Origin: Sporomusa silvacetica DSM 10669 | GTDB taxonomy: Bacteria > Bacillota > Negativicutes > Sporomusales > Sporomusaceae | NCBI RefSeq assembly: GCF_002257705.1 | Contig: NZ_LSLK01000074.1 | Coordinates: 62,001 to 126,000, forward strand | Direction: 5' to 3' | DNA: 64,000 nucleotides | Part shown: piece after piece, positions 34,277 to 42,542 of the stretch | How positions within the stretch are numbered: position 1 is the stretch's first letter | Layout of the letters: every line of letters begins with the position of its first letter | Translations under genes and position numbers: made by a program | The notes under the pieces: model-generated | Told to the model about the DNA's origin: nothing | The model's input: the letters and a program-made list of their open reading frames with translations, nothing else | Databases searched by the model: none

Positions 34277-34840
34277 TCATACTGCGGTGTATTCTTTTTT
34301 TGTTTTCTTAATCCATTTATCAGTAGAAATAACCTTAGAAAACCGCATTGCTTGCGTTATAAGAATCGCCTTGTGGAGTTCCGCTGCCGTTATTTTCCCA
34401 GCATCATTTGCTACATCTAAAGTACCTGTAGCATCTGACAGAAATTCCACGGAAAATCCAAGATGGACCGCCTGTCTGGCCGTCGTATCGCAGCACATCT
34501 GTGTCATATAGCCACAGATAACAATTGTATCTATACCCATACCCCTTAAAAAACCCTCAAGTCCGGTATCGGTAAAGCTTCCCGGAAGACTTTTATCAAC
34601 AATACGTACATATTCTTTTTCCAGCAGCTCCTCACGAATTTCCCAGCCCTTACTGCCTTTTACAAAAGCAGCAGCCTGTTGTGTTGCTTCATGTCTGATA
34701 AGAATTACCGGAATGTCATTTTGATTGGCTGCCTCTACAGCCTGAAGAATTTTATCAAAACTTCCCGCTGGGTACATAATCGGCATTTTTCCGGTAAAAT
34801 ATTCATTTTGCACGTCAATTACAAGTAACACTCTTTTCAC
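34277..34840 (-). CDS. isochorismatase-family cysteine hydrolase
   Basis: The 187-residue protein has the catalytic triad of the family: Asp in LLVIDVQNEYF, Lys in IVDKSLPGSF and the nucleophile Cys in VICGYMTQMCCD. Relatives hydrolyse isochorismate, nicotinamide or other amides; this substrate is unknown. The GTG at 34840, with GGAGGG upstream, is preferred. It is divergent from an Lrp-type regulator, a layout suggesting that regulator controls it. Confidence 0.88.
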   Translation of the reverse strand: MKRVLLVIDVQNEYFTGKMPIMYPAGSFDKILQAVEAANQNDIPVILIRHEATQQAAAFVKGSKGWEIREELLEKEYVRIVDKSLPGSFTDTGLEGFLRGMGIDTIVICGYMTQMCCDTTARQAVHLGFSVEFLSDATGTLDVANDAGKITAAELHKAILITQAMRFSKVISTDKWIKKTKKEYTAV

Positions 34841-34895
34841 TGTCAATCCCTCCAAAATTTCATTATGGATTACGCTGCCATCCTTTGTTATACTA

Positions 34896-34925
34896 ATTAT
34901 ACAGACAGCTACAATTGTGCCGCAA
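34896..34925 (-). promoter_or_regulatory. candidate promoter of the isochorismatase gene
   Basis: TTGCGG, 18 bases, TATAAT on the minus strand in the divergent region. A good -10 with a weak -35, as expected for an activated promoter. Confidence 0.45.
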
Positions 34926-34972
34926 AAGTATTAAACCATTTTCGATTTCCTCAGGAAAGGATTTAACGAAAA

Positions 34973-35386
34973 ATGCTTGATAATACTGATTTGGCGATCA
35001 TAAAACTATTAAAAGCCAACTGCAAAATGCAACTTAGAGATATCGGTGAAGTAGTTCACCTTACTGGCCAGGCCGTTTCCAAGCGGATTTCCAGAATGGA
35101 AGAACTAGGTGTGATACAAGGTTACTCAGTTTTGCTTGATGATAAACTACTGGGAAAAGCCATAACAGCATATATAACCATCTTCATGAAAACAACCAAT
35201 CATCGAGCTTTTCATGTATTCTTACAAAGCCAGGAAGCAGTGGTAGAAGCTAGCCGGATCAGCGGCGAAGGCTGTTATCTACTGAAAGTTCAGGTTAATT
35301 CGCAAGAAGCTTTGAACTGTTTTTTGGATTCTGTTTTGAAATATGGCAATTACCGGGTAAATATTTCTATTGGAAAAATCAAATAG
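34973..35386 (+). CDS. Lrp/AsnC family transcription regulator
   Basis: The 137-residue protein has an N-terminal AsnC-type HTH (DLAIIKLLKANCKMQLRDIG ... QAVSKRISRMEELGVI) and a C-terminal RAM effector domain (AYITIFMKT ... RISGEGCYLLKVQVNS). It is probably a local amino acid- or metabolite-responsive regulator of the divergent isochorismatase gene. The SD AGGAAAGG is about 12 bases upstream. It is the last clear host gene before the phage region. Confidence 0.9.
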   Translation: MLDNTDLAIIKLLKANCKMQLRDIGEVVHLTGQAVSKRISRMEELGVIQGYSVLLDDKLLGKAITAYITIFMKTTNHRAFHVFLQSQEAVVEASRISGEGCYLLKVQVNSQEALNCFLDSVLKYGNYRVNISIGKIK

Positions 35387-35526
35387 TACACAGTATATCT
35401 CCTCTATAATCTGATGTTTTACCAAAGAAAGATGCACGGGTCAGCATCATAGGGATGCACTACGTTTTTCAGACGAAATTCGACTGGGTCCATTTTCAGC
35501 CTTCTTGTCACATTATCCACCCAAAC

Positions 35527-35560
35527 AAAAAAACGCCCACCAGGACGAACCCGGCAGGCG
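35527..35560 (-). terminator. terminator at the downstream end of the prophage late operon
   Basis: CGCC ... CCGGG/CCTGG ... GGCG stem followed by TTTTTTT on the minus strand, next to the last phage gene. It marks a probable end of the late transcript. Confidence 0.7.
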
Positions 35561-35567
35561 GCTATGA

Positions 35568-36185
35568 TTAAAACGAATATCTTATCCCCGCTTTTGCATG
35601 ATCATGCTTAAAATCATACCCAGCAACAGCACCTATATATTTGCCGTCCTTAGTAATTCTCCGGCTAATATCACCCGTAATTTCATCTAGCTTACATTTG
35701 CCCTGGGCCAATTTACCTAAATTCGGGTACATATTAACGCCGCGAATAACTTTTTTATAGGCGAACACATTGTACTGATTTAAAGTGACTGACGTATCTT
35801 CCGGCAGGCTTGCGACTTCCTGTAAATTAACCTGCTTATCCGGATTAACCGAATCCGTAACTATGGCAAAATCAGCACCCGATTTTTGTCGCTCCACTTC
35901 AATAGTTTTGGTCACTTCATATGGCACAGTCTTAACAATTGTGTCCGGTGGCTTGTTTTTTAGTTCAGCAATTTGTTTAGCCGCTTCATTTAGTTGTGAT
36001 TGCAACATAGTTACATGCGCGTTCTTGGCCGCCAGATCCATCCCTTCTGGTGTTTCGGCCTGTGCTTGTGATTCGGATGTTACCGGCTGCGGTTGGTGGT
36101 AGTGCTGGTAGAGCAGCCAGCCAGCTACGCATAATAAAACAACGCCAAGCAGTATAGCCGCCTGGCGTTTGGTTAAACTAACCAT
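35568..36185 (-). CDS. phage-associated membrane-anchored coiled-coil protein
   Basis: I do not recognise a named family. The 205-residue protein has a cytoplasmic start, one membrane helix (residues ~9-27, AAILLGVVLLCVAGWLLY), a helical stretch (VTMLQSQLNEAAKQIAELKN) and a C-terminal beta-rich end (GKYIGAVAGYDFKHDHAKAG). Position after the endolysin genes and the topology would fit an Rz-like lysis accessory protein or a superinfection factor, but that is inference. Good SD (GGGGAGGAA). Confidence 0.6.
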   Translation of the reverse strand: MVSLTKRQAAILLGVVLLCVAGWLLYQHYHQPQPVTSESQAQAETPEGMDLAAKNAHVTMLQSQLNEAAKQIAELKNKPPDTIVKTVPYEVTKTIEVERQKSGADFAIVTDSVNPDKQVNLQEVASLPEDTSVTLNQYNVFAYKKVIRGVNMYPNLGKLAQGKCKLDEITGDISRRITKDGKYIGAVAGYDFKHDHAKAGIRYSF

Positions 36186-36246
36186 AATTCGTTCCTCCCC
36201 TTTTGCGCCACCTGTTCCCGAGTGGCGCTATTTTATTGCCATTACA

Positions 36247-36642
36247 CTAAGACTCAAATGCCTCCTCGTATGCCGCCGTCATACCGGCAATGTAGTTTTC
36301 CAACGTATCACCGAAATAGCAGCCGTGTTGGAGAGAGGCCGCGTACTGAGGTATGCTGGTTGCTTCATAAATGCCGTCCTCTTCATACAGTTTCAGGTAC
36401 CGGCCAAAATAATCGGCATAGTCCTCGGGAGTAGCAAACTGCATATAATAATTCTCGCCGTCCGGCTGCGGGGTATCGTTTAGCTCTGTTTGGGTTATAC
36501 CGCCCAGGTTGTTGTACTGAGTACACATATCGGACGTAAAGCCGCCAGTTTCATGCACCCATTGAGAGTAAACAAACTCTGCCGGCAGACCGGAAATACT
36601 TGCGGCCTGCTGGGCTAACCCCCAATAGTATTCATTAATCAT
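36247..36642 (-). CDS. phage endolysin: glucosaminidase-like peptidoglycan hydrolase
   Basis: The 131-residue protein resembles the FlgJ/LytD glucosaminidase domain: YYWGLAQQAASISGLPAEFV, YSQWVHETGGFTS with the catalytic Glu, and YNNLGGITQTELN. It would cut glycan strands during lysis. ATG at 36642 follows GAGGTG and overlaps the stop of the M15 peptidase gene by 8 bases, so the two wall enzymes are translated together. Confidence 0.8.
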   Translation of the reverse strand: MINEYYWGLAQQAASISGLPAEFVYSQWVHETGGFTSDMCTQYNNLGGITQTELNDTPQPDGENYYMQFATPEDYADYFGRYLKLYEEDGIYEATSIPQYAASLQHGCYFGDTLENYIAGMTAAYEEAFES

Positions 36643-37000
36643 GATCAGCCCACCTCGCCTCATAACCCCGAGTGTCGACATGGACAAATAGGCTGTCATA
36701 ATACCTACCTATTCCGTCAGCCCCGCATTGCTCTGCAACTTCAGCTAACTGGTCAACCGTCATGCCGTCCGGTAGTAAAACATCAGCTGCTGTGCCGTCA
36801 ACGTGCTGGCTGTTTTGCACACCACCAACCTCTGCATTGTGGCTTGGGCAACGATACGCGCAGGAAATACTTACAGGAACGCCTACCGCTTCACGGATTG
36901 CATCAAGCACCTGCAACAATCTTTCATCAATGCCGTTCCCCGGCAGTTGCCCGCAACACTTGCAGGCGAGTTCGGAATCTGAAAAATATTTACTTCCCAT
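36635..37000 (-). CDS. phage endolysin: M15-family (VanY/DUF882-like) peptidase
   Basis: The 121-residue protein has the M15_3 zinc motifs SISCAYRCPSHNAEVGG, NSQHVDGTAADV (His, Asp) and FVHVDTRG (His). It cuts peptide cross-links in peptidoglycan. It begins with a Cys-containing segment, CKCCGQ. It lies in the lysis cassette between a holin-like gene and the glucosaminidase. Confidence 0.88.
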   Translation of the reverse strand: MGSKYFSDSELACKCCGQLPGNGIDERLLQVLDAIREAVGVPVSISCAYRCPSHNAEVGGVQNSQHVDGTAADVLLPDGMTVDQLAEVAEQCGADGIGRYYDSLFVHVDTRGYEARWADHD

Positions 37001-37226
37001 CGTTTTTACCTCCCAATTGTTTTAATAACGGTATTTCTGTATTTAGGCCACTCTCAATAGCAAACTGCCCTAATAACCATTTGTATAGATCAACCAGCTT
37101 ATCTAAATCGAACTGGTAGCCATACAAAGCTTTAAGTACCCACCCCACCAGCCAGACAAATAAAAATAACGCCAAGTAAAATTTGACGTTAAGGTGGGAT
37201 ACCGCGTTTTTTAGTTTTTCGAACAT
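36990..37226 (-). CDS. small holin-like phage membrane protein
   Basis: A 78-residue protein with one strong membrane helix (FYLALFLFVWLVGWVLKAL) after a short amphipathic start. Size and position just before the endolysins suggest a holin or a holin partner. Its ATG overlaps the stop of the XhlA-like gene (TAATG). Confidence 0.65.
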   Translation of the reverse strand: MFEKLKNAVSHLNVKFYLALFLFVWLVGWVLKALYGYQFDLDKLVDLYKWLLGQFAIESGLNTEIPLLKQLGGKNDGK

Positions 37227-37519
37227 TATTTCATTGCCCCCTGAACATGCTGTAACTGTTCAATATACCGTCCAACAGTCACCGCATAGGTTATAGCCGT
37301 TCCAGTTATAGCAGCCGCACCAGATAGTATCGGGATAAGCCACGTAAGTATTTTACGCCCGCCTTTGATTTGATTGCTGTCATTTTCGAGAACACATACC
37401 CTGCTTTCAAGTGTTGACTCATTGCCAATATGAGCATCTAGTTTTGCCTCAATACGCGCCTGTCCCTCGATAATTTTCAAAAATACATCCATGGGTACAA
37501 CAATCTGATTATCACCCAA
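37226..37519 (-). CDS. XhlA-like phage protein (coiled coil plus C-terminal membrane helix)
   Basis: The 97-residue protein has an N-terminal coiled coil (FLKIIEGQARIEAKLDAHIG, ESRVCVLENDSNQI) and one membrane helix (LIPILSGAAAITGTAITYAV). This matches XhlA/hemolysin-type proteins that assist holins. Start is TTG with GGAG upstream. Directly coupled to the downstream holin-like gene. Confidence 0.7.
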   Translation of the reverse strand: MGDNQIVVPMDVFLKIIEGQARIEAKLDAHIGNESTLESRVCVLENDSNQIKGGRKILTWLIPILSGAAAITGTAITYAVTVGRYIEQLQHVQGAMK

Positions 37520-37603
37520 TCATCTCCACCCCAATTTTACATATAAAAATACCGCTCTTAGCGGCAAGGTTCACGTGATCTATACATGGTATCACCTCGA
37601 CAA

Positions 37604-37644
37604 AAAAAATAGCCGCTTACCAAAAGGTAAACGGTTATTTTTTT
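37604..37644. terminator. bidirectional terminator between tail fibre and lysis cassette
   Basis: AAAAAATAGCCGCTTACC-AAAA-GGTAAACGGTTATTTTTTT (one mismatch-containing stem) with A/T tails on both sides. The rest of 37520-37812 is AT-rich with no gene. Confidence 0.8.
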
Positions 37645-37812
37645 ATCGGCATCTTTCTAAATCAGCTCTTCTTGGATTGTGTTTTCCTTTGTCCTTTATC
37701 TTATATCAAAATAAGTTACGAACCCAATCAACCTATTTTTTCATAGTATCCCTCTTTTAATTTTAATATACAAACTTTTGTCATTATGTAATACGTTTTT
37801 ATGCTAAATACT

Positions 37813-39870
37813 TTATGAAACCTTTTCAATCTTAACAATAGAGTAAGTTTCAACTACACCACTAATTCCACAATACGCTCCAAGAGCACTAGAGCCACCA
37901 TTTGTTAACTGAATCCAATGCTGCAACTCGAATACTTTTGCTGCAGAAATAGTAAATTTTGTATACAACGTAGATGTAGCTCCACTAGTATAATTACCCG
38001 CCGAAGTAAGACAGTTAGTCCCATATGCAATAGTAGTTGAATCAGTAATATTTTGGAGTCTGCAGCGGTTATTACCTGCTGACCAAACAGGGGCAACAGC
38101 TTCAATAATATATGTTCCAGCTTGTAATGTAATTTGGTTACTAGCTAATGTAACAATACTATTATCATTTACTTTAAGGGTATTAAGTGTACGAGTATTC
38201 CAAGTACTAGCAGTAGCACTTCCTCCTCCAGTTCCAGACGTTTTTTCGTCAGTAATAATTGCGTATGATGGGGCAGTAATAATTCCTAACTCTGTTTTAA
38301 CTGCGGCAAGGGATTTTGGCCTTAGATAACCATCACCACCTGTTTCTACCCAATAGCTAGTTGCTGTTGTCGAGGTATCAGGGGTAGTAGAATTTATATA
38401 CCCGCACATCATATATCCACTAGCGTTAGTACGGGCAATTTGGTTAGCTACATTGTTAACTCCTGTACTATTTACAGCTAATCCTCCTGCTGTTGTTGCA
38501 TTTGCAGCCGTAGCAGATATTCCTAAGTATCTAGTGCTTAACAATGCTCCTGATTCATATACAGAACCAGTAGTATATAGATTAGTTCCTAAACCACATA
38601 GAACAGTACCATCATTAACAAGATAAACCCCATGTCCACCTGCTAAACCTCCGTATTTATATGCTAGTCCATATAGATTTCCAAAATCTGCTCCATCAGC
38701 AGCATTCTTATAGGCAGTTCCCATAGACCATATATGCTGTGTTTTTGTGCTATCATATGTTCCAAAGATTCCATCGTCCCTATTTGCAGTAGGAACTACT
38801 AACGCACCAGTTAAATTTCCTCCTAATACACTATAAGCACTTGTTGCTGTCGTTGCTGTGGCAGCGTTCCCAGTACACGCCGCTGCGGTTGTGGCTGCTG
38901 CTACCGTACCAGTGACAGCTATCGTAACCTTATCATTGGTAGAATCACCCGTTAAGGCTATATTAGTACCTGCTGTTAAAGTTAAAGTGTCGCTCTCAAC
39001 ATCAGAGGCAATTGTTGTAGATCCGACAACAATATTACTAAAAGCATTTTGATTTACCTCAGCTCCACTTGCTATACCATTTAACTTGGTTAATGACGCA
39101 GGGCTCATAAATCCGCTTGCAGAAGTTGTAGCGTCAGTGTGTGTATGACCGTTAGGGGTAACTGCTATTGTAACAGCGTCATTCGTAGCATCGCCGGTGA
39201 GGGTAATTCCACTTCCTCCTATTAAGGTTAACGTATCACTCTCTAAATCTGCCGCCACAGTAACCCCATTTGCTACGACATTGCTAAAAGCATTTTGGTT
39301 TACTTCTGCTGCAGTAGCTATACCATTTAACTTAGTAAGAGAAGCTGCCGACATAAAACCACTGGCACTGGTAGTTGCGTCAGTATGAGTGTGACCATTT
39401 GCTGTAACAGCTATAGTCACTGCGTCATTTGTTGCGTCTGGAGTAAGAGTAATCCCGCTGCCAGCAGTCAAGGTTAACGTGTCAGATTTTGCATCGGCAG
39501 CAATCGTTGTAGTCCCAACTAGGATATTGCTATACGCGTTTTGGTTTACTTCCGCTGCAGTAGCTATAGTATCTAATTTAGTTTTATCGGTATTTGACAT
39601 TAAGCCGTTTGAACTTGTTGTAGCGGCAGCGTGAGTATGACCAGAAGTAGCAAAGGCTGAAGCAAGGTTTCCACCTAATTTTTCAGCATTTAAATTTGTG
39701 CACATTGTTCCGTTTGCGATTGGAATATTCCCTGTTGCGTTTCCGGCAGTTAAATCAAGTAATTTTGCCGCATTGACTATTTTGTCTTCTTTTATTGATC
39801 TGTCATTTTCGTTAGTAACAGACGGTATATCAGATATATATACGTCGTCTGACATTTTACTATATGCCAT
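37813..39870 (-). CDS. phage tail fibre, module 1 (jelly-roll-like tip)
   Basis: The 685-residue protein starts MAYSKMSDDVYISDIPSVTN and contains three ~65-residue repeats built on GHTHTDATTSASGFMS, LTKLNGIATAAEVNQNAFSN and SDTLTLTAGSGITLTPDATN, a fibre shaft seen in many phages. Its C-terminus (TLKVNDNSIVTLASNQITLQ, AGTYIIEAVAPVWS, ISGVVETYSIVKIEKV) looks like a C1q/TNF-type beta jelly-roll receptor tip. It is nearly identical to the module 2 fibre over the shaft but differs completely at the tip, so the two should bind different receptors. Confidence 0.88.
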   Translation of the reverse strand: MAYSKMSDDVYISDIPSVTNENDRSIKEDKIVNAAKLLDLTAGNATGNIPIANGTMCTNLNAEKLGGNLASAFATSGHTHAAATTSSNGLMSNTDKTKLDTIATAAEVNQNAYSNILVGTTTIAADAKSDTLTLTAGSGITLTPDATNDAVTIAVTANGHTHTDATTSASGFMSAASLTKLNGIATAAEVNQNAFSNVVANGVTVAADLESDTLTLIGGSGITLTGDATNDAVTIAVTPNGHTHTDATTSASGFMSPASLTKLNGIASGAEVNQNAFSNIVVGSTTIASDVESDTLTLTAGTNIALTGDSTNDKVTIAVTGTVAAATTAAACTGNAATATTATSAYSVLGGNLTGALVVPTANRDDGIFGTYDSTKTQHIWSMGTAYKNAADGADFGNLYGLAYKYGGLAGGHGVYLVNDGTVLCGLGTNLYTTGSVYESGALLSTRYLGISATAANATTAGGLAVNSTGVNNVANQIARTNASGYMMCGYINSTTPDTSTTATSYWVETGGDGYLRPKSLAAVKTELGIITAPSYAIITDEKTSGTGGGSATASTWNTRTLNTLKVNDNSIVTLASNQITLQAGTYIIEAVAPVWSAGNNRCRLQNITDSTTIAYGTNCLTSAGNYTSGATSTLYTKFTISAAKVFELQHWIQLTNGGSSALGAYCGISGVVETYSIVKIEKVS

Positions 39871-39925
39871 AGTTATAATCGCCCCTTTTTTTTAAAATAA
39901 AAGAGATTCCCACTCTCTCAGTAAA

Positions 39926-40101
39926 CTAATATCCAATTGCTTGCCATGAGATTTTACCGCCAACATCAACATTTGACATAGTAAGCACCTGAACCACAAA
40001 ACGATCCTTATTTACTGTGGTTATTTCGGCTCGTATTCCTGCTCCAATCACATGAGCAATAACGGCAGGGTACTCCCAATAAGCTTTATTGTAGGAAATA
40101 G
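39926..40101 (-). pseudogene. 3' remnant of a gpJ-like tail gene (module 1)
   Basis: The minus strand encodes the last ~58 residues of the gpJ-like protein of module 2 (YWEYPAVIAHVIGAGIRAEI ... VGGKISWQAIGY) followed by its stop. Upstream it breaks off at 40100-40102 and joins the NlpC/P60 gene. Compared with module 2, the sequence between 47755 and about 54515 is missing. Confidence 0.85.
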
Positions 40102-40341
40102 GATTACGACAAGCGCAGGAACGGGGATTTCTTTTTCACATCGACGCCAAAAGGGTTGTTGCTCCTTCACTTCGCTATGAATCCGGCTGGCATCTTCACA
40201 CGATATTTTGTAGTCTGGCAGGTTGATCCCATAACGCCGGAAAACTTCCGTGGACAGTCCCCAGCAATCAAGTCCTACAGCGGGGTCACGCCCGCCATCA
40301 ATAAAAGGCAGGCCAATCAGATCGGTAAGTTGTTTATTCAT
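40048..40341 (-). pseudogene. truncated NlpC/P60 (gpK-like) gene fused out of frame to gpJ remnant
   Basis: It starts at ATG 40341 as the intact copy at 54756 does (MNKQLTDLIGLPFIDGGRDP, catalytic-Cys motif GLDCWGL) and matches it to EKEIPVPALVV. There it crosses the deletion junction and reads an alternative frame of the gpJ remnant (LFPTIKLIGSTLPLLLM). The catalytic His region is lost, so the protein is probably inactive. Confidence 0.85.
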
Positions 40342-40356
40342 ACTACTACCCCCCAA

Positions 40357-40450
40357 ATAAGATAAGACTTGGCTTGTGCCAAGTCCTTTAGGATGCAAGC
40401 AGAAGCCTTAGTCATTCTATCCAGGGAAAGTTATACTTTCCATCTGGATA
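40357..40450 (-). repeat. structured repeat family A, copy e (phage module 1)
   Basis: A full family A copy, virtually identical to copy f in module 2 (54769), so it predates the module duplication. It lies between the gpL-like terminator and the NlpC/P60 gene. Confidence 0.85.
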
Positions 40451-40474
40451 AAAAATCGCCCTGCGGCGATTATG
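40451..40474 (-). terminator. intrinsic terminator after the gpL-like gene, module 1
   Basis: AATCGCC-GCAG-GGCGATT followed by TTTT on the minus strand, 40 bases past the gpL-like stop, in the middle of the tail operon. Confidence 0.75.
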
Positions 40475-40512
40475 TTATAACGACTTCTCTATTTATGCAT
40501 ACAGTTCGACGG

Positions 40513-41130
40513 TTACGCGTACAGCCCACCTTCCGGTATGCTGGGTTCGCCTCCGTATCGCACCGAATTGCCACGATTGCGACAGGACTGGAGAGTGCCG
40601 TCACACGCCGGCAACGATCCGGCGTACCCGCACTCAATTCCTTTATATTGATCACGCCAGGCGCAAAAGTTCTTCAGCACCCGCCGAAACGGAAACCGGA
40701 GCTGGGTAGATATGTCGGAGCCCAGGAAAAAAGTTACCCATTTGCTGTCACAGGTGGTTGACTGCACGGTAAAAATTTCTTCTACCTCAGGCAAGGTATT
40801 ATCAAGATGCTGGGAATGCACTACCCGCAAAGTTACGGTAGTACCGGTCAGACCGTTGTTTTCTTCCACATAGCCCTGGACAATCTGCGTGATGTTGGAA
40901 ACCTGCAGCGGTATCGCCTGGGGTTTGCCTTTATTGTCTTCGGTGATTTCGCCGAGCTTAAAGTTAAAGGCCGTCCAGGTATCGCCATTCCAGACAATGT
41001 CTTCATTATTGCGTACCAGCCGCAAAGGTTCTGCGGAATCGGGAAGGGCCACTTCCACCAGCAATAGCCACACGCCGTCACTGGCAAACTGGCTTTTTTC
41101 CAGCACGCCGGCAACTGAAAGATTAAGCAT
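40513..41130 (-). CDS. phage minor tail protein, lambda gpL-like (module 1)
   Basis: The 205-residue protein has an N-terminal DUF1833/gpL-like domain and a C-terminal four-Cys motif, FCAWRDQYKGIECGYAG ... ACDGTLQSCRNRGN. Lambda gpL has the same kind of Cys set, which binds a [4Fe-4S] cluster. It sits in the tail tip complex. It starts one base after the gpM-like stop with AGGAGGTG as SD. Nearly identical to the copy at 54924. Confidence 0.85.
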   Translation of the reverse strand: MLNLSVAGVLEKSQFASDGVWLLLVEVALPDSAEPLRLVRNNEDIVWNGDTWTAFNFKLGEITEDNKGKPQAIPLQVSNITQIVQGYVEENNGLTGTTVTLRVVHSQHLDNTLPEVEEIFTVQSTTCDSKWVTFFLGSDISTQLRFPFRRVLKNFCAWRDQYKGIECGYAGSLPACDGTLQSCRNRGNSVRYGGEPSIPEGGLYA

Positions 41131-41131
41131 G

Positions 41132-41494
41132 TTACACCTCCTGGATTGTCAGGGTACCGGCATAGTATCCCGGCGCTGACAAGTCGAAACTAATGTCCCC
41201 GCCTGTAAACCGGACGGAAAACAGGTTCCCGGAATACGAGTCATTGGGAACCGTTGGATAGTACCAGTCAAAGGCCATACTGCCGCCGTAAACCGTTTTG
41301 CGATAGAAATCGCGCAGGGTTGCGTAATCGGCAGCAGGCAAAGCCGTCCATTTCAGGACAAAGGTCTGGGGTATCCGGGTAAACTTGGCCCGGGAAACCA
41401 CCAGCCCGTTTTCCATTTCGGACTGCAGCGAAGGGTCTTTGATTTTGGTTGTAAAGGGGTATACCGGTTGTTGGATATTGGGAAACTGTGCCAT
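41132..41494 (-). CDS. phage minor tail protein, lambda gpM-like (module 1)
   Basis: The 120-residue beta-rich protein (MAQFPNIQQPVYPFTTKIKD; TRIPQTFVLKWTALPAADYA; GGSMAFDWYYPTVPNDSYSG) has the size and position of lambda gpM, before the gpL-like gene. Identification rests on size, order and general likeness. The SD (CTAGGAGG) lies at the edge of an IS110 remnant. Copies at 55543 (intact) and 59714 (broken). Confidence 0.75.
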   Translation of the reverse strand: MAQFPNIQQPVYPFTTKIKDPSLQSEMENGLVVSRAKFTRIPQTFVLKWTALPAADYATLRDFYRKTVYGGSMAFDWYYPTVPNDSYSGNLFSVRFTGGDISFDLSAPGYYAGTLTIQEV

Positions 41495-41502
41495 GTTTTT
41501 AC

Positions 41503-41854
41503 CTCCTAGGTTTGCTTTTAAAATTTACATTCGTGGCGTAGGTGGCGGGATAACCCCGGAACCCAGCCTTCCACGAGTACTACCAGCGGAAGATTCAGGA
41601 AGGCAAGACCAAGAAGCAGGCCCTTGTGTACGTCATGCGCCGCCTTTTCAACATCGTCTACGGGATGATGAAACAACGGACGGCCTATGTGATTCCAGAG
41701 ATGCCAAAGAAAAGAGGCAGTTTGACAAATGTGGCAGCATCCGCGAGAGATGCTGCCATGTGTTGGCATCTGTTTTGTTATCCCAGGGGAGCGACATTTG
41801 CGTCAGGTGCAAACATTGACGCTCTGGACGGTACTGACGCTTTGCTAGTGGCGT
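41503..41854 (+). mobile_element. IS110-family transposase remnant (module 1)
   Basis: The plus strand from about 41560 reads NPAFHEYYQRKIQEGKTKKQ then ALVYVMRRLFNIVYGMMKQR, TAYVIPEMP, the C-terminal end of an IS110/IS1111-type transposase, opposite in strand to the phage genes. The rest of the transposase is absent. It is followed by a GCAGCATC/GATGCTGC hairpin and ends near GACGCTTTGCTAG. The left edge CCTAGGTTTGC overlaps the gpM SD. Confidence 0.75.
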
Positions 41855-42131
41855 TGAGGGAGACTGTACTGCAGAATTAGTATTCTGCGATCAGTTGCTG
41901 CGCCTATTTTTGTCAGAAAGTTAGCAGCCACAAGCGTTTATGTGATGCAACCACCAGTTTCCGTCGTTTTACAGTGAGTTTGGGTTAAATTTTGCAGTGA
42001 GAGAAATTGCTCACTTCTCATCTGCCTTCTTATCTCCTGCTCATTACTTATAACAAAAATGATTTAGGAAACCTATCTTGACGAGAAATGGCCAATAGGC
42101 CAATCATAAGATTCATTTTTCATTAACTCTA
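41855..42131 (-). other. non-coding spacer with vestigial conserved block (module 1)
   Basis: It holds a GCAGAAT-TAGT-ATTCTGC hairpin (41876-41893) and the block ACTGCAAAATTTAACCCAAA, CTCACTGTAAAACG (minus strand), whose reading frame SLQNLTQTHCKT recurs in degraded form in modules 2 and 3. No complete gene is visible. Confidence 0.5.
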
Positions 42132-42530
42132 TTATTTGAATATGCCCATTGTAAGCTCTCTCCCATGAAAGAACTCAATAACATAGTTTTCTCCCGGGCA
42201 AAATATCCACGTATCAAAGCTAACCGCAGTAACATCATCTATTACCTCTAAGATTTTCTTCAAATTAGCCTTTACGGCAGGCAATGTAATTTCATCCCAA
42301 AAAATGTATACTTGTATATCAATATTTTTGTTACACTTACTAAGCTGCGTTAGTACATCTGCTTGATTAACCTTTTCCATTTTGCATGTTGTTTTTTCCA
42401 AATCAATTCTCCCCCATGAAGTCATAGGAAATAGCTTTGTTAGTTCTTTAAAAATAATTTTACCTTCCGAAGCATTTACTACCTCCCCCTGATTACCTAA
42501 AGCTACCATACACTCTTCAAATAATGTCAT
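42132..42530 (-). CDS. putative immunity protein to the module 1 toxin
   Basis: The 132-residue acidic protein (MTLFEECMVALGNQGEVVNA ... VYIFWDEITLPAVKANLKKI ... VTAVSFDTWIFCPGENYVIE) resembles small CDI-type immunity proteins found beside polymorphic toxins. It starts 12 bases past the toxin stop; ATG at 42530 is 8 bases after AGGAGG (a GTG three codons earlier overlaps the SD). It should bind and neutralise the toxin domain encoded just upstream. No homologue is present in modules 2 or 3. Confidence 0.75.
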   Translation of the reverse strand: MTLFEECMVALGNQGEVVNASEGKIIFKELTKLFPMTSWGRIDLEKTTCKMEKVNQADVLTQLSKCNKNIDIQVYIFWDEITLPAVKANLKKILEVIDDVTAVSFDTWIFCPGENYVIEFFHGRELTMGIFK

Positions 42531-42542
42531 TATATCCACCTC

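Noticed and set aside
34886..34903. Palindromic Lrp operator in the divergent isochorismatase/lrp region
   Set aside because: The apparent inverted repeat matches poorly when the two arms are aligned base by base.
35387..35567. Prophage attachment site at the downstream edge
   Set aside because: No tRNA, integrase or direct repeat could be identified; the other prophage end is outside the window.
38858..39895. Repeated ~200-bp units with plus-strand ORFs inside the tail fibre genes, resembling a repeat or CRISPR-like array
   Set aside because: The repeats are in-frame shaft repeats of the minus-strand fibre protein; spacing is not CRISPR-like and the plus-strand frames are shadows.
41385..41819. 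144-residue plus-strand ORF over gpM and the IS remnant
   Set aside because: It is in the wrong frame for the IS110 transposase and antisense to gpM; the transposase-like frame is the one reading NPAFHEYYQRK.
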